64,000 nt of DNA from assembly GCF_030815125.1 (NCBI RefSeq), contig NZ_JAUSWH010000011.1, positions 1-64,000 on the forward strand, given 5' to 3'. The DNA comes from Allorhizobium paknamense. GTDB lineage: Bacteria > Pseudomonadota > Alphaproteobacteria > Rhizobiales > Rhizobiaceae. Positions 52,469 through 62,012 of the stretch are shown in pieces. A program made the translations under genes and the position numbers. The notes beneath the pieces are model-generated. The model worked only from the letters and a program-made list of their open reading frames with translations. It was not told the DNA's origin and did no database searches. The number at the start of each line of letters is the position of its first letter. The first letter of the stretch is position 1.

Positions 52469-53800
52469 ATGATCACGATGAAAGCCCCCCGTCTGCTGGC
52501 CAGCCTGCTGCTGTCCTTCTCCTTTCTGCCCGCCGTCGCCAGTGCCGAGACGCTGACGCTCGACAAATATGTGGTGATGATGCGCCATGGCGTTCGCCCG
52601 CAAACCAGTATCAAGGAAATCGAGCCGCTCTCCTCGAAACCCTGGGCGAAATGGGATACGCCGGACGGGCAGTTGACGCCGCATGGCGCGGAGGCTGCCA
52701 GCCGTCTGGCCGCCTGGGATGGGGCAATGCTGCGCGAACGCGGCCTGTTGCCGAAGGAGGGCTGCCCGGCGCCCGGCACGGTGTTCGGCTGGGCCAATGG
52801 CTCGGTCAAGCGCACCATCGATACCGGCAATGTGATGTTCTCCACCCTGTTTCCCGGCTGTGGCCTGACGGTCGGTTTCAACAAGACCGATGATGTCGAT
52901 GTGCTCTATGCCCCCTCGGATACGAAGCTTGGCGCTGTCGATCCCGAAAAGGCCAAGGCGGCCATTCTGCAGGCCGCCGGTGGCGATCTGGAAAAGCCGC
53001 GCGCTCGCGCCGCGGCACTTATGAAGGAGCTGGATGGCATTCTCGATTGCTGCGCGCCGAGCCTCTGCGACAAGGCCGCGAAGGCCTCCGACTGCACCCT
53101 GTCTGAACGCCCATGGGCTATCAAGGTCAAGGAGGCCAAGGGCGAAAAGCCCGCCAGCGTCGAAGTGACGGGGCCGTTGAAGGAGGCGGGCACTGTGGTG
53201 CAGGTTTTCCTGCTGCAATATGCCAATGGTTTTCCGGCGGATCAGGTTGCCTTCGGCAAGGCGCCGACGGCGGATGACATCATCCGCCTCTCTGAGCTGC
53301 GGCAGATCAAATACGATGTCAGCGTGCGTGTTCCCTATCTCGCCGCCCGTGACGGCTCCAATATTCTCAATCAACTGCTGCTGGCGGTGGAGGCCGATCC
53401 GGCCAAAGGCGCGGTCACGGATGGTCCGCCCAATGCCCGCCTCGTGCTCTTTGCGGGGTCGGACACGCAGCAGGCGGAAATCGGCGCCATTCTGGGTCTT
53501 CACTGGCATATTCCGCCCTATACCGATGATGAAACGCCGCCGACCGGCACGCTCGCCTTCGAGCGTCTGCATGATGCCGCAGGCAAAGCCTATGTGCGCC
53601 TGCGCTTCATCGCGCCCAGCCTTGACCAGATTCGCACAGCCGCCGTGCTGGATAGCGCCCATCCGCCATTGCAGGGCGAGATTGTCATGCCGGGCTGCGA
53701 AAGCCAGATGGTGGAAGGCGCCTGCCCGCTCGATACCTTCCTCAAGCTTGCCCGTCCGAAGCTGGATATGAGCGCTGTGGGCCAGCAGGTCTACAACTGA
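52469..53800 (+). CDS. Histidine-type acid phosphatase (Agp/AppA-like)
   Basis: A 443-residue exported histidine phosphatase, expected to act on sugar phosphates or phytate in the periplasm. A signal peptide ends around AVASA (residue 24). The nucleophile motif MMRHGVRPQ gives His40. The usual proton-donor motif HDTN reads SDTQ (Ser331-Asp332): the Asp is kept and the His is replaced. Six or more cysteines (for example CCAPSLC) suggest disulfides. Start 52469 gives the N-region MITMK; the ATG three codons later is equally possible. Together with the alkaline phosphatase 3 kb upstream, two secreted phosphatases lie close together. Confidence 0.87.
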   Translation: MITMKAPRLLASLLLSFSFLPAVASAETLTLDKYVVMMRHGVRPQTSIKEIEPLSSKPWAKWDTPDGQLTPHGAEAASRLAAWDGAMLRERGLLPKEGCPAPGTVFGWANGSVKRTIDTGNVMFSTLFPGCGLTVGFNKTDDVDVLYAPSDTKLGAVDPEKAKAAILQAAGGDLEKPRARAAALMKELDGILDCCAPSLCDKAAKASDCTLSERPWAIKVKEAKGEKPASVEVTGPLKEAGTVVQVFLLQYANGFPADQVAFGKAPTADDIIRLSELRQIKYDVSVRVPYLAARDGSNILNQLLLAVEADPAKGAVTDGPPNARLVLFAGSDTQQAEIGAILGLHWHIPPYTDDETPPTGTLAFERLHDAAGKAYVRLRFIAPSLDQIRTAAVLDSAHPPLQGEIVMPGCESQMVEGACPLDTFLKLARPKLDMSAVGQQVYN

Positions 53801-54526
53801 TTATCCCATCAAGTTGCTGTACCGCACCGCATAGACGCGGTCGCGCCCCAGAAGATGCGCCACGAGGCCGGGCTTGGAAAACAGCCCGGTAAAGGCCTTG
53901 TGGCGGAGATCGAGCCCGCCGGTGGTCACCCCGAAGGCGGGCATGATCAGCCGCTCGCCGTCGCTGGCGAAACAGGCGCGGCGCACGGATTTTTCCTGCC
54001 GCCGCACCGTGGCGGCTGGGTGCAGGTGGCCAGCGATTTCGCCATGCGCAGATCCCGCCTGCGGCTCATGCCGGAAGGTCAGCCCGCCATAGCTCAAGAT
54101 ATCGGCCTCGATCCCCGGCAGACCGGTCACGCCATCGGGATCGTGATTGCCGTTGATCCAGATCCATTCCCGGCCCTTGGCAAGCCCCGTCAGCGTCTGG
54201 CGAAAGGCCTCCGGCATCAGCGCCGATCCGGCCCGGTCGTGGAAATTGTCGCCAAGGCTGATGACGATCGCGGGATTGTAGCGGCCAAGCACCGCGCCCA
54301 GCTTCCTGAGTGTCGAAAGCGTGTCGTAAGGCGGCAGCAATTGGCCGCGCCGGGCAAAGGCGGCCCCCTTTTCGAGATGGAGATCGGAGACGATCAGAAG
54401 CGACAGCGACGGCAGGTAGAGTGCGCCGGAAAGATCGCAGACTGCCTCGATCCCGGCAATCTGCGTTTGGGTATGGCCTGTCATCTGTTCCGGCACGGTG
54501 ATCCGCGCTGCCGTCAATCCTGTCAT
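53801..54526 (-). CDS. pdeM: Ligase-associated DNA damage response endonuclease PdeM
   Basis: A 241-residue calcineurin-fold phosphoesterase with the metal motifs SDLHLEKG, SLGDNFHD, NGNHDPD and GHLHP. It is of the PdeM family that accompanies the Lhr-type helicase and an ATP-dependent ligase in DNA repair clusters. Its start lies 10 bases after the helicase stop, so both are in one transcript. The usual third and fourth members (ligase and exonuclease) are not in the window, so the cluster is split here. Confidence 0.9.
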   Translation of the reverse strand: MTGLTAARITVPEQMTGHTQTQIAGIEAVCDLSGALYLPSLSLLIVSDLHLEKGAAFARRGQLLPPYDTLSTLRKLGAVLGRYNPAIVISLGDNFHDRAGSALMPEAFRQTLTGLAKGREWIWINGNHDPDGVTGLPGIEADILSYGGLTFRHEPQAGSAHGEIAGHLHPAATVRRQEKSVRRACFASDGERLIMPAFGVTTGGLDLRHKAFTGLFSKPGLVAHLLGRDRVYAVRYSNLMG

Positions 54527-54536
54527 CGGTATGTCG

Positions 54537-57044
54537 TCATCCCATCGCCTCTGCGATCAGCTCTTCCGCCGCGGCTTCCGCCAGAAGCTCGTCCTGGGCT
54601 TCGCCGGAAACGCTTTCACGGCCGATTTCCAGCATCACCGGCACGGCCAGTGGCGAGACATGCTCCAGCGCCTTATGCACGATATGGCCCTTGATTCGCT
54701 TCAGCATATCCCCAAGCCGCTGAAGATCCAAAAGTCCTGTTGCCGCATCCATGCGCGTGGCCTGTAACAGGATATGATCCGGCTCATGGCTGCGCAGCAC
54801 GTCATAGATCAGGTCGGTGGAGACCGTCACCTGCCGCCCGGTCTTTTCCTTGCCCGGATGGCGCTTTTCGATCAGCCCGGCAATGATGGCGCAGGTGCGG
54901 AAGGTGCGCTTCAGCATGGCGGATTCGTTCAGCCACGCTTCGAGATCATCGCCCAGCAGGTCTTCCTCGAAGAGTTCGGAAAGCCGGAGCGTGCCCGTGG
55001 CGATCATCCGGCCCATATCCTGCAAGCCCCAGATGGTCAGCGCGTAATCGGTGGCGACGAAGCCGAGGGGTTTTGCTCTCAGCCGCTCCAGCCGCCGTGT
55101 CAGCAACATGCCGAGCGTCTGGTGCGCCAGCCGTCCCTCGAAGGGATAGAGCACCATATAGAATTTCTTCGCGCGTGGAAAGGTTTCCACCAGAAGCTCG
55201 CCGCGCCGTGGCAGCATGGATTTTTCCCGCTGGATTTCCAGCCAGTCGCGCACCTGATCGGGCAGGGCGGCGCGGCGGGCGCGGTCGTCCAGCATGGCGC
55301 GCACCTGATCGGCGAGATAGGTGGAGAGCGGAAACTTGCCACCCGCATAGGCAGGAATTTTCGGATCCTCGGAATAGGCGTTGGAGACGAGACATTCACT
55401 CTCGCGAATGCCTTCGAAGCGCAGCGTCTTGCCGGAAAACAGGAAGGTATCGCCCTGCGACAGCTGCTCGACGAAATATTCCTCCACCTTGCCCAGCGTC
55501 ATGCCGCCGCGTCCGAGCGACCCCAGATGATTGCGCTTGGCGAGCCGCACATTCAGCATCGCCTCTTCAACGATCGTTCCGAGATTGAGCCGGTATTGCT
55601 GGGCGACCTGCGGATTGGAAACCCGCCACTTGCCCTCCTTCGTCTGGCGAATGCGGGCATAGCGCTCATAGGTTCTGAGCGCATAGCCGCCGGTGGCGAC
55701 AAAGTCGACAATGCGCCGGAAGGTCTCGCGAGAGAGGTTTCGATAGGGCAGGGCGGAGGTGATTTCCGCGTAAAGCGCATCCTCGTCAAAGGCTTCGGCA
55801 CAGGCCATGCCCAGCATATGCTGGGCCAATACGTCCAGCGGTCCATCGCCCACGGCCTGCGTATCCTGTGCGCCGAGATAGTTGGCGTCGAGCGCGGCCT
55901 GGCATTCCATCACCTCGAAGCGGTTGGCGGGCACCAGAATGGCGCGGCTCGGCTCATCCATGCGGTGATTGGCGCGGCCGATGCGCTGGGCCAGACGGCT
56001 TGCCCCCTTGGGCGCACCGACATGGATGACGAGATCGACCTCCCCCCAGTCGATGCCGAGATCGAGCGTGGATGTTGCCACCACCGCCCGCAGCCGGTTT
56101 TCCGCCATGGCCTGTTCCACCTTGCGGCGCTGGCTGACATCCAGCGAGCCGTGATGCAGGGCAATCGGCAGATTGTCGTCGTTGACGGTCCATAGATCCT
56201 GAAAGACCCGCTCGGCCTGCGAGCGGGTGTTGACGAAGATGATCGTCATCGAAAACTGCTGGAGGACCTTGTAGACATCCGCAATGGCGTAGCGGGCTGA
56301 ATGGCCCGCCCAGGGAATACGCTCCTCGGTTTGCAAGATGGTGATGTTCGGCTTGGCCCCGCCCGCCACCGTCACCAGTCCGGCCAGATTTTCGCCTTCC
56401 TCCCGCTGGGCCACCAGCCAGCGCTGCAATTCCGGCGGATCGGCCACCGTTGCCGAAAGGCCGATGGTTTGCAAAGCGGGCGCGAGCTTGCGCAGCCGCG
56501 CCAGCCCCAGCGACAGCAGATGGCCGCGCTTGGAGGTGACGAGGGAGTGCAGCTCATCCAGCACCACATAGCGCAGATCCTTGAAGAAGCGGCTGGCCTC
56601 GCCATTGGCGATCAGCAGCGCCACCTGCTCCGGTGTGGTCAGCATGATGTCGGGCGGGTTGAGCTTTTGCCGCTGCCGTTTGGATTGCGGGGTGTCGCCG
56701 GTGCGGGTCTCGATGCTGACGGCAAGGCCCATCTCCGAGACGGGCTTCAGCAGATTGCGCTCGATATCCACCGCCAGCGCTTTCAGCGGTGAAATATAAA
56801 GCGTGTGGACGCCGCGAAAAGCGCTGCCCGGTGGCTTCCTGCCGCGCCGGGAAAGGTCAACCAGCGCGGGCAGAAAGCCCGCCAGCGTCTTGCCCGCGCC
56901 GGTCGGGGCGATCAGCAGCGTGCTTTCGCCTTTTTCAGCCCGCTGAAGCAGGTCCAGCTGATGCGGACGCGGCGTCCAGCCCTTCTCGGCAAACCAGCGG
57001 AGAAAGCGATCCGGCAAGAGTGGGGTGGGCTGATCCTGTGACAC
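54537..57044 (-). CDS. Ligase-associated DNA damage response DExH-box helicase (Lhr family)
   Basis: An 835-residue superfamily 2 helicase. Motif I is APTGAGKT (residue about 45), motif II VLDELHSL, motif III LSATVADP, and the second RecA-domain motifs include TSTLDLGIDWGEVD and QRIGRANHR. The long C-terminal part (winged helix and Lhr core) is present. I chose the GTG at 57044; a TTG further upstream is less likely. It precedes pdeM in the same operon and is expected to unwind or remodel DNA ends during repair. It is a typical chromosomal gene in rhizobia. Confidence 0.9.
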   Translation of the reverse strand: MSQDQPTPLLPDRFLRWFAEKGWTPRPHQLDLLQRAEKGESTLLIAPTGAGKTLAGFLPALVDLSRRGRKPPGSAFRGVHTLYISPLKALAVDIERNLLKPVSEMGLAVSIETRTGDTPQSKRQRQKLNPPDIMLTTPEQVALLIANGEASRFFKDLRYVVLDELHSLVTSKRGHLLSLGLARLRKLAPALQTIGLSATVADPPELQRWLVAQREEGENLAGLVTVAGGAKPNITILQTEERIPWAGHSARYAIADVYKVLQQFSMTIIFVNTRSQAERVFQDLWTVNDDNLPIALHHGSLDVSQRRKVEQAMAENRLRAVVATSTLDLGIDWGEVDLVIHVGAPKGASRLAQRIGRANHRMDEPSRAILVPANRFEVMECQAALDANYLGAQDTQAVGDGPLDVLAQHMLGMACAEAFDEDALYAEITSALPYRNLSRETFRRIVDFVATGGYALRTYERYARIRQTKEGKWRVSNPQVAQQYRLNLGTIVEEAMLNVRLAKRNHLGSLGRGGMTLGKVEEYFVEQLSQGDTFLFSGKTLRFEGIRESECLVSNAYSEDPKIPAYAGGKFPLSTYLADQVRAMLDDRARRAALPDQVRDWLEIQREKSMLPRRGELLVETFPRAKKFYMVLYPFEGRLAHQTLGMLLTRRLERLRAKPLGFVATDYALTIWGLQDMGRMIATGTLRLSELFEEDLLGDDLEAWLNESAMLKRTFRTCAIIAGLIEKRHPGKEKTGRQVTVSTDLIYDVLRSHEPDHILLQATRMDAATGLLDLQRLGDMLKRIKGHIVHKALEHVSPLAVPVMLEIGRESVSGEAQDELLAEAAAEELIAEAMG

Positions 57045-57079
57045 GGTGCGGATGTAGGAAGCCTTTGGAAAAAGGGAAG

Positions 57080-57097
57080 GGCGGCGCAAGGGCCGCC
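57080..57097 (-). terminator. Terminator after the PheC-like gene
   Basis: A 6-bp GC stem GGCGGC / GCCGCC with a six-base loop. On the minus strand it is followed by CTTCCCTTTTTCC. It separates the binding-protein gene from the helicase gene. Confidence 0.6.
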
Positions 57098-57107
57098 GCC
57101 GTTATTG

Positions 57108-57950
57108 TCAGTTCATTGCCGCGTCGAGGTCTTTCTTCCAGAGGCCGTTCTCCAGCGCCTCCTTCATGAAGCCGTCCACCTCGGCCTTGAAGGCGGCATC
57201 CTTGCGCAGGAGATAGGCGTTTTCAAAATGGGTGAAGGGTTCGGCGACGGCAGCGGGGCAGAGAACACCCGGATGCAGCTTGGATTGCAGATCCACCTCC
57301 ACGCCGTCCGTTACCATTACGTCGGCGCGGTTGGCGGCGATTTCGTCGAAAATCACCTTGTTGTCGGGAAAGACGGTGATCGGCGCGGTCTTGAAATGCT
57401 CATGGGCGAATTTGTCATTGGTGCCGCCGGGATTGACGATGACCCGCACCTCCGGCTTGTCGATGGCCTCGATGGTCACGTATTTATCCTTGTCGGTGCA
57501 GCGGGTGATGGGGCGCTTGCCGTCCTTGACATTGGGCAGGGAGAAATCCCCCACCTCGGCCCGGGCGGGGTTGACGGTGATGCCCCCTGCCACCATGTCG
57601 AACTTGCCGGCCTTGAAATCCTCCAGCATGGTTTTCCAGGTGGTGGGCACGAATTCCGCCTTCACGCCGAGTTTTTCCGCCAGCGCCTTGGTCATGGCAA
57701 TGTCGGCCCCGGTCAGCTCGCCATCCGCGCCCTTGTAGCTGAAGGGTTTGTAATCGCCGGTCGTGCCGATCCTGAGCACGCCTGCCTGCTTGATGTCACT
57801 CAAAGTGTCCGCGGCGGCGATGGTGGTTGAACAGGCAAGCCCGGCGAGGAGGCTGAGTGCAAAGCATTTCCAGGAAAAGTGGGAACCGGTTTTCCGTTCG
57901 GGAATGCGTGAAAATGAAGAGCCAGAACGTTGGGAGGTCGATGCCGTCAT
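57108..57950 (-). CDS. Periplasmic binding-protein-fold protein, cyclohexadienyl dehydratase (PheC)-like
   Basis: A 280-residue family 3 solute-binding fold protein. The mature part resembles PheC-type cyclohexadienyl dehydratases: RIGTTGDYKPFSYK at its start, VNPGGTNDKFA in the middle and MVTDGVEVDLQSKLHPGVLC, which keeps the Glu position known to matter in PheC. It may make phenylpyruvate in the periplasm or just bind an amino acid. The N-terminus is odd: residues 15-29 (RIPERKTGSHFSWKC) are encoded by a family A repeat inserted in frame before the hydrophobic core FALSLLAGLA. Start 57950 is the only ATG giving a full signal. No ABC permease is adjacent. Confidence 0.8.
   Translation of the reverse strand: MTASTSQRSGSSFSRIPERKTGSHFSWKCFALSLLAGLACSTTIAAADTLSDIKQAGVLRIGTTGDYKPFSYKGADGELTGADIAMTKALAEKLGVKAEFVPTTWKTMLEDFKAGKFDMVAGGITVNPARAEVGDFSLPNVKDGKRPITRCTDKDKYVTIEAIDKPEVRVIVNPGGTNDKFAHEHFKTAPITVFPDNKVIFDEIAANRADVMVTDGVEVDLQSKLHPGVLCPAAVAEPFTHFENAYLLRKDAAFKAEVDGFMKEALENGLWKKDLDAAMN
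57864..57907 (-). repeat. Family A palindrome inside a coding sequence
   Basis: A full 44-bp family A unit lies within the signal-peptide region of the PheC-like gene, read in frame without stops. All other complete copies in the window are intergenic. Confidence 0.88.
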
Positions 57951-58152
57951 GGAAAATCCGCCGGTTGGAGTGAGAAGACGGCAGGACTGTCTTCGAGAAT
58001 GGCGGAGGATGCAAGGTCCACCGGTTTCATCTGTTTTTACGCGTTTAAGATGCAAATTTTTTTATTGACCGATATGGATGAGTGCGGCGTTTCGAATATT
58101 TAACCGGTATCCATTAGGCTTCTGACAGACAGGTCGCAAAAGAGAGGCATTC

Positions 58153-60054
58153 ATGTCCCATATCTCAGCGTCGCTTCTCTCCAATGCGGCTCTGATCGTG
58201 CTGTTTGCCGTGCTGTGGAGCCGGGCGGAGCAGTGGCTGGAGCGGCATGCGCTGCCTTTCAAGCCCTATGGGCTGGGCCTTTTGGCTGGTTTTACCTCCA
58301 TTGCGGCCATGCTGTTTCCCTTGCAGGTGGCGCCGGGCGTCTTCATCGATATGCGCACGCTGGTGCTGGCGCTGTCGGCCATGGTTGGCGGGCCGCTGGC
58401 GGGGCTGACGGCGGGGTTTTGCGCGGCGCTGTTTCGCCTGTGGGTCGGCGGGGCTGGCACGGGGGCAGGCCTTTTCAGCATTACACTGGCGGCGGCGCTG
58501 GGCAGTTTTGTCGGCTTGCGCCACGAGCAGGCCTTGTTTCGCAATTCTTGCCTTGGCATTCTGGCCATCGGCGCGGCGCTGGCGCCGCTTTGCGGGGTGT
58601 TTCTGCTGCCGAATGACCTATGGCCCATGGCGCTGGAGAAAATGATCTGGCTGGCGCCCGCGCAGTGTCTGGCCACGCTCATGGTCGGCCTGCTGATCCG
58701 CTCGGAAGCGCGCCGCCGGGCGGAAATCGATCTCGCTTTTTTCTATAAAGTCGTGGCTGAAACCCTGCCGGAGGCGCTGAACGCCAAGGACCGTCAGGGC
58801 CGCTTCATCGTCGCCAATCCCGCCACGGCGCGCGCCATGCGGGTGGCCCATCCCGATCAGGTGATCGGCAAGACGGACGCGGATTTTCATCCCCCCGAAA
58901 TCGCGGCCCGCTATCGTGCGGATGAGGAGCAGGTCTATGAAAAGGGCGAGGCCCTGCATATCGAGCAGCCATTCCAGTCGAGCGATGGGCGAAAGGGCTG
59001 GTTCTCGACGCTGAAAAACCCGATTCGCGACCCGAAGAGCGGGGAGATTGTCGGTCTCGTCACCCATAACCGTGACATTACCGAGCAGAAGGAGTTGGAG
59101 CGCCAACTTCAGGAAAGCCGCCAGCAGCTTTCCGATGCGCTTTCCAACATGGCGGATGGGCTGGCCATGTTCGACCGCGAAGGCCGGCTGGTCTTCTGCA
59201 ACGGGCGCTATCAGGGGCTGTTTTCCAAAACGGCGGATCTGCGTCATCCAGGTGCGCTGCTCAGCGATATCATCGCCGCTTCCAAGGCGGCAGGCGAGGA
59301 AATCACAGCCGAGGGTGAGCCGGGGTTGGAGGAAGCCTATCTGCCGCTGCCGAGGCCCGGCACACGGGAGCTTCGCCTGTGGGATGGACGCGTTCTGGAG
59401 GCCAAGACCCGCAGTGTCGGCGGCGGCGGCGTCATCACCGTCTTCAGCGATGTGACGCGCATGCGTCAGGCGGAGGAATTGCTGCGCGATGTCAACCGCA
59501 CCCTCGAAAAGGCCGCCTTCACCGATGCCCTGACCGGCCTTTTCAACCGCCGCGCCTTCGATGACCGGCTGACGGTGGAATTTGCCCGCGCGCGCCGGGC
59601 CCGCGAGCCGCTCAGCCTGCTGATGGTCGATATCGATCATTTCAAGCAGTTCAACGACCATTATGGCCATCAGCGCGGCGATGACTGCCTGCGCGCCGTG
59701 GCAGGGGCGCTCGGCGTTGCCGCGCGTCGCGGCACCGATATCGCCGCCCGCTATGGCGGTGAGGAAATGGCGCTGGTGCTGCCGGGCACCGATGCCGCTG
59801 GCGCAAACGAAGTGGCTGAACGCTATTGCCGGGCGGTCAGGGCGCTCGGTCTCGACCATGCGGCCAGCCCCAGGGGCATGGTGACTGTCAGCGTCGGCGT
59901 GGCGGTCATCCTTCCTGAGGCGGGCGACCGTCCCGATGACCTGATTGCCGCAGCCGACAGCGCTCTTTACCGTGCCAAGCATGCGGGCCGCGATTGCGTG
60001 CGCTGTGCCGACACCGAGCGGAAAGGCAGGGTTCCGAGGGGACGCCGGGCCTGA
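58153..60054 (+). CDS. Membrane diguanylate cyclase with 5TM (LytS-type) sensor, PAS domains and GGDEF domain
   Basis: A 633-residue c-di-GMP synthase candidate. Residues 1-190 form a 5TM-5TMR_LYT-like membrane module (GPLAGLTAGFCAALFRLWVGG). A PAS domain (about 200-315, ending in THNRDITEQ) and a second PAS-like region (about 325-440) follow, then GGDEF (about 465-620). The signature is GGEEM at 535-539, an accepted active variant at the first four positions. The inhibitory RxxD site is present (Arg526-Asp529, five residues before GGEEM), so product inhibition is expected. The HD-GYP protein at 10 kb is the opposite enzyme. Confidence 0.9.
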   Translation: MSHISASLLSNAALIVLFAVLWSRAEQWLERHALPFKPYGLGLLAGFTSIAAMLFPLQVAPGVFIDMRTLVLALSAMVGGPLAGLTAGFCAALFRLWVGGAGTGAGLFSITLAAALGSFVGLRHEQALFRNSCLGILAIGAALAPLCGVFLLPNDLWPMALEKMIWLAPAQCLATLMVGLLIRSEARRRAEIDLAFFYKVVAETLPEALNAKDRQGRFIVANPATARAMRVAHPDQVIGKTDADFHPPEIAARYRADEEQVYEKGEALHIEQPFQSSDGRKGWFSTLKNPIRDPKSGEIVGLVTHNRDITEQKELERQLQESRQQLSDALSNMADGLAMFDREGRLVFCNGRYQGLFSKTADLRHPGALLSDIIAASKAAGEEITAEGEPGLEEAYLPLPRPGTRELRLWDGRVLEAKTRSVGGGGVITVFSDVTRMRQAEELLRDVNRTLEKAAFTDALTGLFNRRAFDDRLTVEFARARRAREPLSLLMVDIDHFKQFNDHYGHQRGDDCLRAVAGALGVAARRGTDIAARYGGEEMALVLPGTDAAGANEVAERYCRAVRALGLDHAASPRGMVTVSVGVAVILPEAGDRPDDLIAAADSALYRAKHAGRDCVRCADTERKGRVPRGRRA

Positions 60055-60221
60055 CGGTTGGAAGCCTCTGGAATAATCGTTAAGCGGGGCTATGTTTTTC
60101 AGGGAGTTGCGGACCGGGTGGACCGGCGCTGACATGTCGTGCCCTTCCGGGACGGCCTTCGGGATCGCCTGTCAGCCTCAGACCATGCGGGCCGTCGTGA
60201 TGCTGAAACTGCTCCAGGACG

Positions 60222-61952
60222 ATGATGACAGAACCCGTTCAAGACCATTCCGCCCCCATGTCCGTGGCAACGGATCACAAGGTGATCGTGGCTGAGCTTC
60301 CGGTCAATGTCACCTTTCACATCTGGCTGAAGGCGCGCCGCGTCGGCGAGCCGGGGGCGATTTCGCTGATCAGCCCGAATGGCAAGTTTGGCGAAGTGCT
60401 CTCCCACAATCTCGATGAATATGATTTCCGCATTTATCATGTCTTTGGCGGCGGGCCGATCGAGCTGCATTACGATGCCGAGCGCACCGTCATCTCGGTG
60501 ATCTACTGGTTTACCGCCGTGGATGTGCTGGAGGCGGGCATAACCGTGCTGCACACCAACGGGCTGAATGCGCCGCCCGACCTGCCGGACAGCTATCATT
60601 TCCGCCCGCCTTTCGGCTGGATGAACGATCCGAACGGCTTTGGCCGCTTCGACGGTCGTCCGCATCTCTTCTATCAGCATTACTCGCACGGCCTTTCCTG
60701 GAACACCATGCATTGGGGCCATGCGGTCTCTTCGGATTATCTGCGCTGGCGGCATCTGCCGATCTTCCTCTTTCCTTCGGAAGAGCTGTCGGCCTGGCCC
60801 GACAAGCGCGGCGGGGCTTTTTCCGGCTCGGCCATTGCCCTGCCCAATGCGCCGGGCATCCGGGTCTTCTATACCGACCAGTTGAAGGATCGTCAGCCGG
60901 AGGAGCAGATCCAGATGACCGCCACCTCGGCGGACCTGTTCAGCGCCGGCAAGGCCGAGGTGATCCTGCCGCATCGGCCTGACGGCGAGGGGCTGACGCT
61001 GGATTTCCGCGATCCCTACGTCTTCAAGGGACCGGACGGGCTTTGGAAGATGCTGCTGGGCAGCCAGAGTGCCGAGGGCGGCGTGATCCTGCTTTATGAC
61101 ACCGAGGACAGGGCGGCAGCGGAGGGTTGGACCTACCGGGGCAAGCTGCTGGTGGAACACCGCCATCGCACCACAGCCATCGAATGCCCGTGCCTTTTGC
61201 CGCTGGATGGGCCTGCCACCCATCCCGCCACCCATTGGGTGCTGATTTACGGGCTGATGAATTCCGAGGATGCCGAAAGCCGGCGCAAAAACCTGACCAT
61301 GGCCGAAATCGGCTGGTTCGATGGCCAGCGCTTCGTCAAGGATTTCGAGCAGGAGCTGGATTTCGGCACCGACAATTATGCCTTCCAGGCCTTTCTCGAT
61401 GGCGATATGCCGGTGGGTATCGGCTGGCTTGCCAATTGGGCGGATGCCAATGCCGCCACGATTTTTCCAACCGCCATGACGCTGCCGCGCACGCTGAAGC
61501 TTCAGGACGGTCATCTGCTGACCCCGCCGATCGGGGCCGCCGAGAGCCTGCGCCACCGCGTGCTGGACCGGGTGAGGCTGGCGTCTGGCGGCGAAGTGGT
61601 TTTTCCCAATGGTGCGGTGGAAATCCTGTTCGAAATGGCCGAACCCGGCCTGCCCTTCACCTTGAATTTGGACCATCCCGCCTTGCGGCTTGCCATCTCT
61701 TCCGACGAGGAGGGGTTGGAACTCATTCATGGCAAGCCGGGCGAGGACAATGCGCCACGCTATTTGAGGCCCGGCGCGCGCATCAAGCGGCTGAGGGTGT
61801 TTCTCGATTACGGCTCCATCGAGATCTTTGCCGACCACGGCCGCCATGTCGCGACCAAGCGCCTGGACGGATTCGACCCCATCCAGAGTGCCCGGCTGGT
61901 GGCAGAACCGGGAAGCGTGGCCTGGGCAACCGTGTGGAGCCTGCGATTGTAA
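60222..61952 (+). CDS. Glycoside hydrolase family 32 protein (levanase/invertase type)
   Basis: A 576-residue GH32 enzyme. A non-catalytic N-terminal domain of about 110 residues precedes the five-bladed propeller. The nucleophile is Asp136 in WMNDPNG, the transition-state Asp lies in FRDPYVF and the acid/base Glu321 in ECPCL. A C-terminal beta sandwich ends the protein (RLRVFLDYGSIEIFADHG). No signal peptide is visible, so it is probably cytoplasmic and acts on imported sucrose or fructans; the fructokinase in this window would use the product. The N-terminal extension is unlike Bacillus SacA. The start could also be the next ATG (60225). Confidence 0.9.
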   Translation: MMTEPVQDHSAPMSVATDHKVIVAELPVNVTFHIWLKARRVGEPGAISLISPNGKFGEVLSHNLDEYDFRIYHVFGGGPIELHYDAERTVISVIYWFTAVDVLEAGITVLHTNGLNAPPDLPDSYHFRPPFGWMNDPNGFGRFDGRPHLFYQHYSHGLSWNTMHWGHAVSSDYLRWRHLPIFLFPSEELSAWPDKRGGAFSGSAIALPNAPGIRVFYTDQLKDRQPEEQIQMTATSADLFSAGKAEVILPHRPDGEGLTLDFRDPYVFKGPDGLWKMLLGSQSAEGGVILLYDTEDRAAAEGWTYRGKLLVEHRHRTTAIECPCLLPLDGPATHPATHWVLIYGLMNSEDAESRRKNLTMAEIGWFDGQRFVKDFEQELDFGTDNYAFQAFLDGDMPVGIGWLANWADANAATIFPTAMTLPRTLKLQDGHLLTPPIGAAESLRHRVLDRVRLASGGEVVFPNGAVEILFEMAEPGLPFTLNLDHPALRLAISSDEEGLELIHGKPGEDNAPRYLRPGARIKRLRVFLDYGSIEIFADHGRHVATKRLDGFDPIQSARLVAEPGSVAWATVWSLRL

Positions 61953-61984
61953 GCGTTGGATTGTCCGGAAATGCTCTGGAAATG

Positions 61985-62012
61985 CTTCAGCCTTCAGCCT
62001 TCAGCCTTCAGC
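61985..62012. repeat. Heptanucleotide tandem repeat (CTTCAGC, four copies)
   Basis: Four perfect copies of CTTCAGC across the 3' end of the kinase-USP gene; its TGA is in the repeat. A fragment of family A (GGAAATGCTCTGGAAATGC) lies directly before it. Being heptameric, copy-number change could shift frame, but the stop falls in the second unit read, so the protein end is normally unaffected. Confidence 0.85.
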
